The notes beneath the pieces are model-generated. The model did no database searches and had not been told where the DNA came from. It worked only from the letters and a program-made list of their open reading frames with translations. DNA of 64,000 nucleotides from an uncultured Actinomycetes bacterium (GTDB taxonomy: Bacteria; Actinomycetota; Acidimicrobiia; Acidimicrobiales; RAAP-2), in assembly GCA_903825035.1 (NCBI GenBank), contig CAIJYV010000023.1, positions 18,913 to 82,912 of the forward strand. Direction: 5' to 3'. The position numbers were made by a program, and so were the translations under genes. Shown here piece after piece: positions 8,404 through 17,257 of the stretch (position 1 is the stretch's first letter; each line of letters starts with the position of its first letter).

Positions 8404-10293
8404 ATGAGTATGCATTCTGGAGGGTCGGCTGGCCGAGCAGGCCGGATGAGCATGCGATCAATGACCCGGGACCGGAAACTTTTGGAGCACCAGGTCAAGA
8501 AGGGCACCCTTCGACGAATTCTGAAGTTCGCACGGCAATATCGGGGTCTGTTAATAATTTTCCTCGTAGCGGTCATTTTGGACGCTGCACTCTCGTCCGT
8601 GGCTCCGTTGCTACTTCGCGCAATTATTGATAACGGCATTGCCAAACACAATCAACGACTCATTATTTGGCTCGCTTCAATTACGGCCATTTTGGCCATC
8701 AGCAGCGCGGGCCTCTCCTTAGTTGAACGAAGGATTTCATCGGTGATAGGCGAAGGGCTTATCTACGACATGCGTTCACGGGTGTTCGAGCACATCCAAA
8801 AAATGCCCATCGCCTTCTTTTCACGGACCCAAACGGGAGCGCTCATTAGCCGTTTAAATAACGATGTGGTCGGCGCCCAGCAAGCCTTTACTGACGTTCT
8901 TTCCAATGTGGTCGGAAATTTCATACTGGCAACAATCATCATCGTTACCATGTTGTTTTTGAACTGGCAGATCACTTTGGTCGCGCTTGTCTTGTTGCCC
9001 ATTTTCTTGGTTCCCGCCCGCCGAGTCGGAAAGCGCCTCGGCTCAATGTTCCAACGTGGCATGAATCTCAATGCAGAGATGAACATGGTAATGAGCGAAC
9101 GGTTCAATGTCGCTGGTGCCATGTTGGTGAAACTATTTGGTCGCCCCAACGATGAAGTGGCTTTTTTTAGAGATCGAGCCGGTCAGGTGCGCGATATTGG
9201 AATCCAGCAAGCCCTCTATCAGCGCTTCTTCTTTATTGCGCTCTCGCTCACCGCGTCATTAGCAACCGCCTTTGCCTATGGCTTTGGCGGAATTGAAGTC
9301 CTCCACGGCACGTTGGCGGTTGGAACGGTAGTCGCATTGACCGCTTACCTCGGACGTATTTATGGACCGCTAACCCAGCTTTCAAGTTTCAATATTGACT
9401 ACATGTCAGCGGTAGTGAGTTTCGAGCGCGTTTTTGAGGTACTCGATCTCGAGCCAATGATTCAAGAATCCGAGCACCCCGTCGAGATCCCCGCCGGCCC
9501 GGCCTCATTAGTTTTTGATCACGTCAGCTTTTCGTACCCCAAAGCCGAAGAGGTATCTCTCGCTTCATTGGAATCAGTCGCTCGCTTAGAAGAAAGCTCA
9601 CGGCAGGGAATATTGCACGATCTTTCCTTTGAAGTGGCCCCCGGCACCATGACGGCTCTAGTTGGGCCGTCGGGCGCCGGTAAGACAACAATTTCGATGC
9701 TGGTGTCACGCCTCTATGACGTGCGCGAGGGTTCGGTGCGAATAAATGGCGTAGATGTTCGTGAGGCCAGTTTTGCCTCGGTAAACGCCACCGTTGGTGT
9801 AGTGACGCAAGACCCTCACCTCTTTCACGATTCACTGAGGACCAACCTCTTGTTCGCCAAGCCTGATGCTACCAATGAGCAGATGTTCGAAGCATTGCGT
9901 GAAGCCCAAATTGGCTACATCGTTGACGAACTTCCCGATGGCTTAGACACCGTGGTGGGCGAGCGTGGTTACCGCCTCAGCGGGGGAGAGAAGCAGCGTG
10001 TAGCGCTGGCCCGACTGCTGCTGAAGGCACCACGACTCGTTGTTCTCGATGAAGCCACAGCGCACCTGGATTCTGAAAGCGAATCAGCGGTGCAGCGTGC
10101 CCTCGAAGAAACCATGCACGAGCGAACCTCACTGGTCATCGCTCACCGTCTATCGACCATTCGTAACGCCGATCAGATCCTGGTCATCGATGATGGATCA
10201 ATCAGGCAACGCGGTACCCACGCCGAACTTTACGCCGAAGGCGGGCTTTACAAGGATCTGTACGAAACGCAGTTTGCCGGACAAGATCGTTAA
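8404..10293 (+). CDS. ABC exporter, fused membrane and ATPase domains (MsbA/MdlB type)
   Basis: A 629-residue half-transporter that should work as a dimer in the inner membrane; the substrate is unknown (lipid, drug or peptide). A six-helix transmembrane domain covers roughly residues 45-330. The nucleotide-binding domain has Walker A (GPSGAGKTT), Q-loop (VVTQDPHLFHD), signature LSGGEKQR, Walker B (LVVLDEAT) and H-loop (IAHRLST), so it should be active. The ATG at 8404 is chosen over a TTG 24 bases upstream, because AAGAAAG before it may act as a weak ribosome site and TAAACT (8375-8380) as a -10 element. Confidence 0.92.
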   Translation: MSMHSGGSAGRAGRMSMRSMTRDRKLLEHQVKKGTLRRILKFARQYRGLLIIFLVAVILDAALSSVAPLLLRAIIDNGIAKHNQRLIIWLASITAILAISSAGLSLVERRISSVIGEGLIYDMRSRVFEHIQKMPIAFFSRTQTGALISRLNNDVVGAQQAFTDVLSNVVGNFILATIIIVTMLFLNWQITLVALVLLPIFLVPARRVGKRLGSMFQRGMNLNAEMNMVMSERFNVAGAMLVKLFGRPNDEVAFFRDRAGQVRDIGIQQALYQRFFFIALSLTASLATAFAYGFGGIEVLHGTLAVGTVVALTAYLGRIYGPLTQLSSFNIDYMSAVVSFERVFEVLDLEPMIQESEHPVEIPAGPASLVFDHVSFSYPKAEEVSLASLESVARLEESSRQGILHDLSFEVAPGTMTALVGPSGAGKTTISMLVSRLYDVREGSVRINGVDVREASFASVNATVGVVTQDPHLFHDSLRTNLLFAKPDATNEQMFEALREAQIGYIVDELPDGLDTVVGERGYRLSGGEKQRVALARLLLKAPRLVVLDEATAHLDSESESAVQRALEETMHERTSLVIAHRLSTIRNADQILVIDDGSIRQRGTHAELYAEGGLYKDLYETQFAGQDR

Positions 10294-10669
10294 GTGCGCC
10301 ATCCAATTAAGCAACTAACGAAATGCAATTTTCGTAATCTGCTGTCTTGGATTCCTGCCAAGCCCACTTGTTTTGAATCAGTCAAATGGACTAGATCGCA
10401 TTTCGCCCAGATTGCCAATCCAGCCTGATCCTCGCATGGCCTTAGCTTCTTTTATTGACATGGGCTTGATGGAGAGAAAATTTCGAGCAGAGGCGACCGG
10501 AATTTGGTTTCGTTTAAAAGGGAAGTAAACCGCTATGAATTTGATTCCTTAATAAAAGTCGATTTTCTTCATGTGGTCAATCTACGCCTCCGATGCAAAA
10601 AGCAGTCCCGACTTATCCGTAGGGCGAATTCCCTACGAAAACATAAATCTGACGAATTATGAGCCGTCT
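10294..10669. other. Gene-free gap of 376 bp
   Basis: I see no convincing coding frame or RNA gene here. It holds two hairpins. ACGAAA-N6-TTTCGT (10318-10335) lies just after the exporter gene. CGTAGGG-N6-CCCTACG (10618-10637) lies just past the end of the acetyltransferase gene. Neither is followed by a clear T-tract. The gap is more AT-rich than its flanks. Confidence 0.6.
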
Positions 10670-11599
10670 TTACGGAATTGAACGGTAGAGCCTGAAGAAG
10701 GTTGGTTCAAAACCAAGCTTTGGCCAGGTATGAGCGGCAATTAAATTCGTCGCTCTCCAGTCCGTGATGAGCGTATCGATCTCGTTTTCCTTGGCCCATT
10801 CCAGTGCCACTTGGGTTAACGCTCTCGCAATACCTCGGCGACGAAACGCTGGGTCCACGCTTGCGCTCGATAGGTCAATGCTGCGAGAAGGAACTCGCAA
10901 GTCTCCCTCTGGACGGCGATAAAGGAATAATTCCCCAACAATTTGGCCGTCGACCTCGCAGCACCAGGCGACGTACCGATCGTCGCTCTCCATAGACATC
11001 CAAGATTGAGTGAATTCTTCGAGGCTTTCTACATCAATCTTTGAAAAGCTGGGGCTTTCTCGTAGTGACAGGAAGAGTTCGCGTTCTAATCGGGCAACAT
11101 GGGGATAGTCGGCTGTTTCAACGCGGCGAATGATCACTTTAGGAATCTTCCAGTCGTTGGCAACGGCGACTGGGTGTGCGGCCATGACTGCTGAAAGACC
11201 GAAACCTAATCGAAACCAGGGATCCACGTACTCCGGATTCGCAGGGGAGAAGACGAAGTGTCTAGTCAATCCTTGTTCAACCCAATGCTTGGCTGCAAAG
11301 CAATACAGGCCGTCGATTAGCTCGGGGGCCTCAGCCGCGTGTCCAGCCAGGTGGCTCCATACGTGTGGACCAATGTCATCACTTTGCGTCTTTCCCAGTA
11401 AGTAACCGACGACTTCGTTGTTGCAAATCGCAACCGCGCCAGAGGATTCTTGAGATGCGGTTCTTATCTGCTCGACAAAATCAATTTTCCTCGCTAAGGG
11501 AGAGCCAGACTTAAGAAGTCGAGCATGACGATCTGCAAGAACTTGTGCGGCTCCAACAATGTGGCCAGGGGTGAAGACTTGATACTCGACTTCAGTCAT
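10670..11599 (-). CDS. Double-domain GNAT acetyltransferase
   Basis: A 309-residue protein with two GNAT folds in tandem, an arrangement also seen in mycothiol synthase (MshD). The N-terminal half (about 1-150) keeps the fold pattern (AVAICNNEVVGYLLGK) but lacks a clear acetyl-CoA loop. The C-terminal half (about 158-305) has ASVDPAFRRRGIARALTQ, the Q/RxxGxA acetyl-CoA motif, and the typical AHTWPKLGFEPTFFRLY end. The substrate is not evident. A weak upstream site (CAGAG) precedes the ATG. Confidence 0.85.
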   Translation of the reverse strand: MTEVEYQVFTPGHIVGAAQVLADRHARLLKSGSPLARKIDFVEQIRTASQESSGAVAICNNEVVGYLLGKTQSDDIGPHVWSHLAGHAAEAPELIDGLYCFAAKHWVEQGLTRHFVFSPANPEYVDPWFRLGFGLSAVMAAHPVAVANDWKIPKVIIRRVETADYPHVARLERELFLSLRESPSFSKIDVESLEEFTQSWMSMESDDRYVAWCCEVDGQIVGELFLYRRPEGDLRVPSRSIDLSSASVDPAFRRRGIARALTQVALEWAKENEIDTLITDWRATNLIAAHTWPKLGFEPTFFRLYRSIP

Positions 11600-11614
11600 G
11601 CTTGCTCTGATTCA

Positions 11615-11938
11615 TTAGTGAAGCTGCCGTAGTTCTACTTTTCGATTACACGCCTTAGAGCCTTCGCCGGCTAGACGCTCGGCGGTGGCTCGGTCAGGCA
11701 CCTCAATCAACCAAAAACCACTTATGAACTCTGGGTTTTCAATAAGTGGACCCTTCTTGATTTGACCAACGCCTCCACGGTTGTCGAAGACGATTGATTC
11801 ACTGGGGGAATGGATTCCATGAGCGCGAATCCAAAAGCCAGAGGCCTCTAAAGACTCATTAAAGGCATCAATCGCGGTCATTTCATCGCCCGTTGCGGAT
11901 TCACTTTGATTATCTATAACGTTCATCAAAAACTGCAA
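11615..11938 (-). CDS. YCII/DGPF-domain protein
   Basis: A 107-residue protein of the YCII-related ferredoxin-like fold, which is often found beside extracytoplasmic-function sigma factors. Visible parts are MQFLMNVIDN as strand 1, EMTAIDAFNESLEASGFWI, a Gly-rich KKGPLIENPEF segment and FWLIEVPDRATAERLA. The function of the family is largely unknown. TTG at 11938 is chosen as start because AAAGGAG lies six bases upstream and the residues before the internal ATG (11926) complete strand 1. It lies 15 bases upstream of the acetyltransferase in the same direction, so the two may form an operon. Confidence 0.8.
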   Translation of the reverse strand: MQFLMNVIDNQSESATGDEMTAIDAFNESLEASGFWIRAHGIHSPSESIVFDNRGGVGQIKKGPLIENPEFISGFWLIEVPDRATAERLAGEGSKACNRKVELRQLH

Positions 11939-12262
11939 GGTCCGCTCCTTTAACTCTTATGACTATTTGACAGTACTTGGAAACAAGAAATCCCGCAAAA
12001 TTACATTGATGCAAGATGTTGAGAAGATGTGGGCTTCCTCGGTCCTTATTCCACAAGGAAGGAAGTTCCCGTGGAAAAGGGCTATTTGTCTGGGCAAAGC
12101 TTGTGAATTGGTGATTTCCCATTGGACATCCTGAGGTCAATCTGGCAGAGTCTCTTGCGTAGTTCACGCAGTACCTGGCAACACCAAGACTTCGCAAGAA
12201 GTATTGGCGGGTGGGGGAAGGTCTCGCAAGGGATTTGATCTCGTTAGAGATAAGTGGAGTTC
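11939..12262. other. Gap without a recognisable gene
   Basis: Frames on either strand here have no family resemblance and poor codon use. One inverted repeat, TTCCAC-N16-GTGGAA, lies near 12049-12076. The rightmost part may hold the promoter of the candidate RNA at 12263, but no clear -35/-10 pair is visible. Confidence 0.5.
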
Positions 12263-12404
12263 GGTCTTCTTGTTTCGTTGCCGAGGAAGCGTGAAATGCT
12301 CGCCGGTATGGCGGCTCTGTCCGACATGGAGCCTACGTACTGCGCCAGAAGACCCCGAGAGGCGGGCGAGTCTGACTCGCTAGCCGCTCGGGGTTTTCGT
12401 TTTC
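12263..12404 (+). ncRNA. Candidate structured non-coding RNA ending in a terminator
   Basis: An outer 8-bp perfect stem, GGTCTTCT (12263-12270) with AGAAGACC (12347-12354), encloses about 76 bases. Inside are small hairpins: AGC-N7-GCT, CGCC-GGTAT-GGCG and GGCTC-N11-GAGCC. A strong intrinsic terminator follows at once. No protein gene on this strand follows, so a riboswitch is unlikely and a free-standing small RNA is more plausible. It lacks the signature motifs of SRP RNA, RNase P RNA, tmRNA and common riboswitches. It is seen only as base-pairing potential; expression is unproven. Confidence 0.35.
12353..12404 (+). terminator. Rho-independent terminator
   Basis: CCCCGAG (12353-12359) pairs with CTCGGGG (12387-12393) around an inner perfect stem GCGAGTC-T-GACTCGC. 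It is followed by TTTTCGTTTT. It faces the 3' end of the SRAP gene, which stops at 12404 on the other strand. Confidence 0.8.
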
Positions 12405-13108
12405 TAGAAAAGGGATTGGGGCGCCTCGAACTCAATGAGCTCGGGCCCGTCGTTATATATCGAACCAACCGCTGCGCCAACGCTGATGTGCTGAAGTATG
12501 CCCGGTCGCGATGGGGCGAGTAATTCGTGACGTTGAGCGGGGGATTGATTGACAATATCTAGCCAGCGATCCGCGACCTCTTGTTCCAGAACGACCGGTT
12601 GGCGGTCGTGAATGCCGTCGATATCTTGGCCAGGTTCGGTCGTAATTACAGTGCAGGTTGCGATTGGGGCAGCGTCGCTAGGTAGGCGTGGGTCTCGCCA
12701 ATATTCGTAGAGTCCAGCGAAAAGGAGCGGCTCACCATCGCGGCGTGTGAAATAGTGAGGTTGCTTCGGGCGGTGCCCTTCGGATCCCCATTCATAAAAT
12801 CCGTCGACGGGAATAATGCATGGGCGTTTAAGGTAGGCCGCCTTAAAGGATGGCTTCTCCTCAGCGGTTTCCTGGCGAGCATTGATTGTCTGGTTGGCGA
12901 TAGCTGGATCGCTGGCCCAGGGTGGAATCAGGCCCCAGCGAAAGGCGGAGAGTATGCGTCCTTCAGCGTCATCGGTGAGGCCAAAGAGGGTTCTCGCCGG
13001 ACCAACATTCCAGCTTGGTGGTGTGGCCTCGAGCCCAGCGGCGAGGGTGGCGTCAAGAAAGCGGGCCAAGCGCAGAGGTGGGCTATAGAGCGCAACGCGA
13101 CCGCACAT
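12404..13108 (-). CDS. SRAP-domain protein (HMCES/YedK family), abasic-site crosslinker
   Basis: Binds single-stranded DNA and forms a thiazolidine crosslink to abasic sites through Cys2, shielding them from error-prone processing. The 234-residue protein has Met-Cys-Gly-Arg at the start and the conserved WNVGPAR. Asn76 (in INARQET), Glu106 (DGFYEW) and His167 (IHDRQPVVL) are the known active-site set, all present. AAAGGAAAGGG lies upstream of the ATG at 13108. In this window it accompanies other DNA-damage genes (imuA'-imuB-dnaE2), but it is not in the same operon. Confidence 0.95.
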   Translation of the reverse strand: MCGRVALYSPPLRLARFLDATLAAGLEATPPSWNVGPARTLFGLTDDAEGRILSAFRWGLIPPWASDPAIANQTINARQETAEEKPSFKAAYLKRPCIIPVDGFYEWGSEGHRPKQPHYFTRRDGEPLLFAGLYEYWRDPRLPSDAAPIATCTVITTEPGQDIDGIHDRQPVVLEQEVADRWLDIVNQSPAQRHELLAPSRPGILQHISVGAAVGSIYNDGPELIEFEAPQSLF

Positions 13109-13188
13109 TTAGCCCTTTCCTTTCGCTTCCGCATAACAATTTACCCAAAAATTCTTCCTTAATGCTCGCCCTCCCTGGGCACTGCTTG

Positions 13189-13194
13189 TAAATT
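13189..13194 (+). promoter_or_regulatory. -10 element, leaderless type, for the propeller protein at 13201
   Basis: TAAATT followed by six bases (TCAAGT) and the ATG at 13201. Confidence 0.45.
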
Positions 13195-13200
13195 TCAAGT

Positions 13201-14292
13201 ATGAGAAATAGCACTATTAAAAAGAAACTTTTTGTCGGCGTGGCCTTACCCCTTCTTTTGGGGACCACGGTATTGGCACCAATCGCTGGCGCCACCGTAA
13301 TCACAAGTAAGAACTGGCGTTTCGAGGCTCCAATTACTGGACCAACGGCGATAACGGCTCCAGCTGACATTACCTTAGACAGTGCTGGAAACTTCTGGGT
13401 GGCCAACGTGAGCCAAAATACAATCCAGGAGATCAAAAAGGTAGGCAGCAACTACGTTCCCCAAGAACCGCTTTCGGGATCAGGCCCAACCGCCCTTTTG
13501 AGTCCTGGATCTGTCGTTGCTGACCACTCGGGAAACCTTTGGGTGACTAACTCCGGTGGCAATTCAATCGAGGAATTCACCTATTCCGGCGGTGTTTACA
13601 CCGCGCAGACACCCATCGACGGCTTTAACTCGCCAATGGGAATTCAAATTGACAGTGCGGGAAACCTCTGGGTTGACAATTCGGGCTCTACTTACGGAGG
13701 AACGGGGAATGGCGGCATTCAAGAGGTCGTTAATGTTTCGGGCACTTGGACGCTGCAGAGTGAAATCACCACCACTAATTTGATTAACCCATACGACATC
13801 GCACTCGTAGGCACTAACGAGATTTGGGCCTCTGACCAGGTCCAGGGGACTAGCGGCCCAGGAAATGTCTTACGACTTGTTAAAAGTGGTGGCACCTGGC
13901 ACGAAGCGAATCTCTTTGAGCCAACCGGCAACAACACTTTTGTTGGACCCCAAGGCGTCACGGTCGACAAGGCTGGCAACGCTTGGGTGATGAACTTTGG
14001 CGCAAACTCGATTCAAGAAATTGCTAAGAACGGCTCGACCTACACAGTTGAGGCGCCGATCGCCTCCGCGGGACACCCCTTTGACCAGCCCAACGGTATT
14101 GTGATCGATCCCAAGGGGAACTTGTGGACTGCGAACTTTGGCGGAAATTCGATCCAGGAGATCACCTTCACCCCAACGGCGGACTTGGCTTCAACTGGGT
14201 TCTCCGCGCTCAATTTCACTATTGGTGCAAGCCTGCTGCTCGTCTTCGGAGTAGTGGCCACCCGAACCAGTCGTCGCAAGCTAGCGCTGTAG
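13201..14292 (+). CDS. Secreted NHL/Vgb-like beta-propeller protein with LAXTG sortase signal
   Basis: A 363-residue exported protein. A signal peptide (about residues 1-31, with KKK then LPLLLGTTVLAPIAGA) is followed by about six propeller blades. Each blade follows the pattern D-x-x-GNLWV-x-N-x-x-x-NSIQEI, spaced 45-55 residues apart. The C-terminus is a classic cell-wall sorting signal: LASTG at residues 329-333, a hydrophobic stretch, and the basic tail TRTSRRKLAL. LAXTG is the class E sortase motif, and a class E sortase is encoded at 35171. The role is probably cell-surface binding or signalling; virginiamycin-B-lyase activity is not supported by more than the fold. Confidence 0.88.
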   Translation: MRNSTIKKKLFVGVALPLLLGTTVLAPIAGATVITSKNWRFEAPITGPTAITAPADITLDSAGNFWVANVSQNTIQEIKKVGSNYVPQEPLSGSGPTALLSPGSVVADHSGNLWVTNSGGNSIEEFTYSGGVYTAQTPIDGFNSPMGIQIDSAGNLWVDNSGSTYGGTGNGGIQEVVNVSGTWTLQSEITTTNLINPYDIALVGTNEIWASDQVQGTSGPGNVLRLVKSGGTWHEANLFEPTGNNTFVGPQGVTVDKAGNAWVMNFGANSIQEIAKNGSTYTVEAPIASAGHPFDQPNGIVIDPKGNLWTANFGGNSIQEITFTPTADLASTGFSALNFTIGASLLLVFGVVATRTSRRKLAL

Positions 14293-14325
14293 TACGAAGC
14301 GGCTTGAGCTGCGAAGGGCATTACG

Positions 14326-14358
14326 AAACTGCGGGCCGCAAGGCCCGCAGTTTTCTTT
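14326..14358 (+). terminator. Rho-independent terminator after the propeller gene
   Basis: A 12-bp perfect stem, AAACTGCGGGCC with GGCCCGCAGTTT, closed by a GCAA tetraloop and followed by CTTT. It lies 34 bases after the stop codon. Confidence 0.85.
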
Positions 14359-14578
14359 GGCGAGGCTTGGGAATTTTGAAATTCATCATGCAGATTCCAA
14401 TGGACGAATCGGGCAAAACTGCGTCGAGGTCTCTGAAAGTGCCCCATTGTGTTAGACACCTACTGGCAGGAGACCAAATTTCAACTAGTAAATCGTTCGC
14501 AAGCGAGGGGATAGGGCAATACAGATCCCCGTCCAAGAACCGCTGGTGAGCCCCTTTCGGGTATAACTTTGAATCACT

Positions 14579-17101
14579 ATGAGCATTTATAAAAAATTAT
14601 TCCCCGTAGCACCACGTCTCGCGGCGGGATTTGGCTTGGTCCTCTTTTCCGTAGTCGCGTATCTCCCGGGTTTGCAAAATCAAACAGCGGGGGCTTCAGC
14701 GTACGGATACGTTCCTATGACCGCCCTCATCGATGGGACTACCGTTTCTGGTTCAAGTAGCGTCGAGCAATTAGCGCTTGAGGCTCAAGGTTTTACAGTC
14801 ACGGTCATTGATGACGCCACCTGGCAGGCTCAGCCGCATTCTTATTTCGCTAAATTCCAATTATTGGTAATTGGTGATGCAACTTGCAACCTTGATACCA
14901 ACTCCATCGCCGGCGCGGTGAGTTCTGAAACGGCTTGGGCGCCAGCAATTAACGGAAGCATCCTCATCATTGGCACGGACCCCGTTTTTCACTTCACGAA
15001 CGGCACCCCTGGCGCCGGCAAGTTAATCAGCCAAGGACTTGCCTACGCTGGTGGTCAGACTGGCAAAACGGGACTCTATTTGGACTTAAGTTGCATGTAT
15101 GCCGGTGCCATGGGCCCGGGCAGTGGTGTGTCAAATCAAGATGTTCCAATCGTTGACGGACTTGGGTTTGGCGGCGCCACGGTGACATCGGCAATTTGCG
15201 ATGACAGCATTCACGTTGTTGCTTCAGCTCAGCAACTTCTCGGAATAACGGACAACGACCTTTCGGGCTGGGGCTGTTCGGTTCATGAATATTTCAATAC
15301 TTGGCCTTCGGTCTTTGTGCCCTTCGGTCTTGATACCAGTACTGATCCAATATTTACGGCAGCCGACGGATCGTCGGGGGCCCCCTATATTTTGGGATAT
15401 GGCGGTGGAATCACACTTGGGACCATAGGACTCGCTGTCGCGACAGACCCCGTTGCGACCGGTTCCACCACGACCCTTACCGCCTCTTTGCAATCGGGTG
15501 GTGCGCCAATTTCTGGCGCGACCGTCACCTTCACCTGCACCTCGGGACCTTGTGAGGATGGGGGCACTCAAACGTCGACTTCGGACGTCAATGGTGTAGC
15601 CACATTGAGCTACTCCTCCGCTACGGTCGGCACCGACATTTGGACTGCCTCGTACGTACCCGATACGGTCCCAGTTGCCAGCTCGTCGGAATCAATCGTG
15701 TGGCGAGCCCCAACTTCGTTCAGCACCGTTTCAGACTCCTTGAGTTATTACTATGGAGCGCAAGTTCAACTAACCGCAAGTGGTCTACCCTCGGACGCAA
15801 CCGGCACGGTTGACTTTGTCTCAGCTAGTGGAGTGCTCTGCAGCGCGTCGGTGGTGAGCGGATCGGCGACCTGTACTACTGATCCCATCAGCGGGGGCGG
15901 CTACTCTGTCCGGGCCACGTATTCGGGCGACACAAACTACTTAAGTTCGTCAAGTAGGGCATCCTTCATTGTCCTTCCACTATCCTCCTCTTTTTCAGCG
16001 ACCTCAACGCCGAGCTCCACTGCTTATGGCAGCACCATTGACCTAGCGATTTCGGGTTTAGCTACTGACGCAACGGGGCAGGTCCAATTTGCCACTACTG
16101 GAGGCACTCTCTGCACCGCCTCGGTATTGAATGGGGCCGCTGACTGCACTACCGCCATTTTGTCATCTGGAACCTATAACGTGACGGCAACCTATTCGGG
16201 GGACTCGAACTACCTGACGAGCACTAGTTCAACGTCCTTCAGCATTTCGCAAAACCCTTCGTCAATCACGGCCACTTCCGAAAATGCGATAGCGCTTACC
16301 GTTTCGAATCTGCCTTTGGGTTCTACCGGTTTTGTTACCTTTTCTTTAGGATCGACATTATTGTGTACGGCCACTGACACGGAGGGAGTGGCTTCGTGCA
16401 ACACGTCGGCGCTACCTGTTGGGAGCAACTCAGTAGATGCGGTGTACTCGGGTGACGTGAACTTTGTCGGATCGACCAGTACCATTACGGTCAACGTCTT
16501 GCCGTCCGCGACCGCTATCGCACTCTCTGGTACGGCAACTCCTGGCCTGATTACTCTCTCTCAGTCTGGGCTGCCTAGTGCGGCAACGGGTTCGGTAAGT
16601 TTCAGTTTTTCGGGTCAACCACTCTGCACCGCAACTGTGCATAGCGGGTCATCTTCGTGCACGGTCTCGGTGCTGCCTACTGGCAGTGATTTGATTACGG
16701 CTGTTTATTCTGGCGATGCGTCGTACACGATGGCCTCTGGAAGCACAACGCTAACTGTCACGCTGCCATCTTTTGGGTTAACGCTCGTATTCCCCAATAG
16801 CAAGGCGGTGCTCTCGAAGGCCTTCGTGGCGAGCATCAAGCGGTACGTGGCTACTGTTAAGACTAAAGAATTCACTCATATAACGATCGTGGGCTACTCA
16901 AAATCCGGAGGTAAGGCCTCGGTAGCGCGCACGGTGAGTATCGCTCAAGCTAGTGCCGTCGCAAAGGCGGTAAAGGCGCAACTGCGTGCGGCCGGCGTGA
17001 CGCGAGTTGTCGTGACCTTCAGCGGAGTTGGCGCGACCGCGTTCCACGTAGTACCCGGGAAGTCTTCTCGTAACCAGCAGACGGTTATCACGGCTAGTTA
17101 A
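14579..17101 (+). CDS. Secreted Ig-repeat protein with a C-terminal OmpA-like domain
   Basis: An 840-residue exported protein. The signal peptide or anchor spans about residues 1-40. Residues 41-280 form an N-terminal domain without a clear family. From about 284 to 730 there are roughly five bacterial Ig-like repeats, each about 85 residues and ending in a Y-S-G-D-x-N/S-Y pattern (ATYSGDTNYL, ATYSGDSNYL, AVYSGDVNFV, AVYSGDASYT). Residues 733-840 resemble an OmpA peptidoglycan-binding domain (TIVGYSKSGGKASVARTVSIAQA). It probably spans the wall and binds peptidoglycan non-covalently. A TATAACTTT stretch lies about 10 bases before the ATG. Confidence 0.82.
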   Translation: MSIYKKLFPVAPRLAAGFGLVLFSVVAYLPGLQNQTAGASAYGYVPMTALIDGTTVSGSSSVEQLALEAQGFTVTVIDDATWQAQPHSYFAKFQLLVIGDATCNLDTNSIAGAVSSETAWAPAINGSILIIGTDPVFHFTNGTPGAGKLISQGLAYAGGQTGKTGLYLDLSCMYAGAMGPGSGVSNQDVPIVDGLGFGGATVTSAICDDSIHVVASAQQLLGITDNDLSGWGCSVHEYFNTWPSVFVPFGLDTSTDPIFTAADGSSGAPYILGYGGGITLGTIGLAVATDPVATGSTTTLTASLQSGGAPISGATVTFTCTSGPCEDGGTQTSTSDVNGVATLSYSSATVGTDIWTASYVPDTVPVASSSESIVWRAPTSFSTVSDSLSYYYGAQVQLTASGLPSDATGTVDFVSASGVLCSASVVSGSATCTTDPISGGGYSVRATYSGDTNYLSSSSRASFIVLPLSSSFSATSTPSSTAYGSTIDLAISGLATDATGQVQFATTGGTLCTASVLNGAADCTTAILSSGTYNVTATYSGDSNYLTSTSSTSFSISQNPSSITATSENAIALTVSNLPLGSTGFVTFSLGSTLLCTATDTEGVASCNTSALPVGSNSVDAVYSGDVNFVGSTSTITVNVLPSATAIALSGTATPGLITLSQSGLPSAATGSVSFSFSGQPLCTATVHSGSSSCTVSVLPTGSDLITAVYSGDASYTMASGSTTLTVTLPSFGLTLVFPNSKAVLSKAFVASIKRYVATVKTKEFTHITIVGYSKSGGKASVARTVSIAQASAVAKAVKAQLRAAGVTRVVVTFSGVGATAFHVVPGKSSRNQQTVITAS

Positions 17102-17169
17102 TCGAGGACTCCGTCGCCCAGCCGGTACGTTTCAACGGATAGGGCAATCGGAGAGCAATTTGTATTTTT

Positions 17170-17205
17170 CCCTGCGGGCCCTCGGGCCCGCAGGGCCAAT
17201 TTTCA
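17170..17205 (+). terminator. Rho-independent terminator after the Ig/OmpA gene
   Basis: CCCTGCGGGCC with GGCCCGCAGGG around a four-base loop (stem 17170-17195), followed by CCAATTTTC. The T-run is short, so termination is probable but not certain. Confidence 0.65.
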
Positions 17206-17235
17206 GCCAATTTGGCAGGTGTCACTCGGGCTGAC

Positions 17236-17257
17236 TACTCTTACGAACGTATGTTCG
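17236..17257 (+). promoter_or_regulatory. SOS promoter of the mutasome operon: -10 element and LexA box
   Basis: CGAAC-GTAT-GTTCG (17244-17257) is a perfect match to the Gram-positive/actinobacterial LexA operator CGAAC-N4-GTTCG. A TACTCT -10 element (17236-17241) lies just upstream. The imuA' start codon at 17251 is inside the box, so LexA would cover the transcription start and the start codon. Confidence 0.85.

Noticed and set aside
11910..12197. Reverse-strand frame of 95 codons in the gap
   Set aside because: Composition and codon use are unlike a gene, there is no ribosome site, and it overlaps the YCII start.
12263..12404. SRP RNA, RNase P RNA or tmRNA
   Set aside because: The GGAAG-loop/AGCAGCC pattern of SRP RNA, the GAGGAAAGTCC motif of RNase P and tRNA-like ends of tmRNA are all missing.
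12254..12523. Open frame of 89 codons on the plus strand
   Set aside because: It runs through the candidate RNA hairpins and terminator and antisense to the SRAP gene, with no family resemblance.
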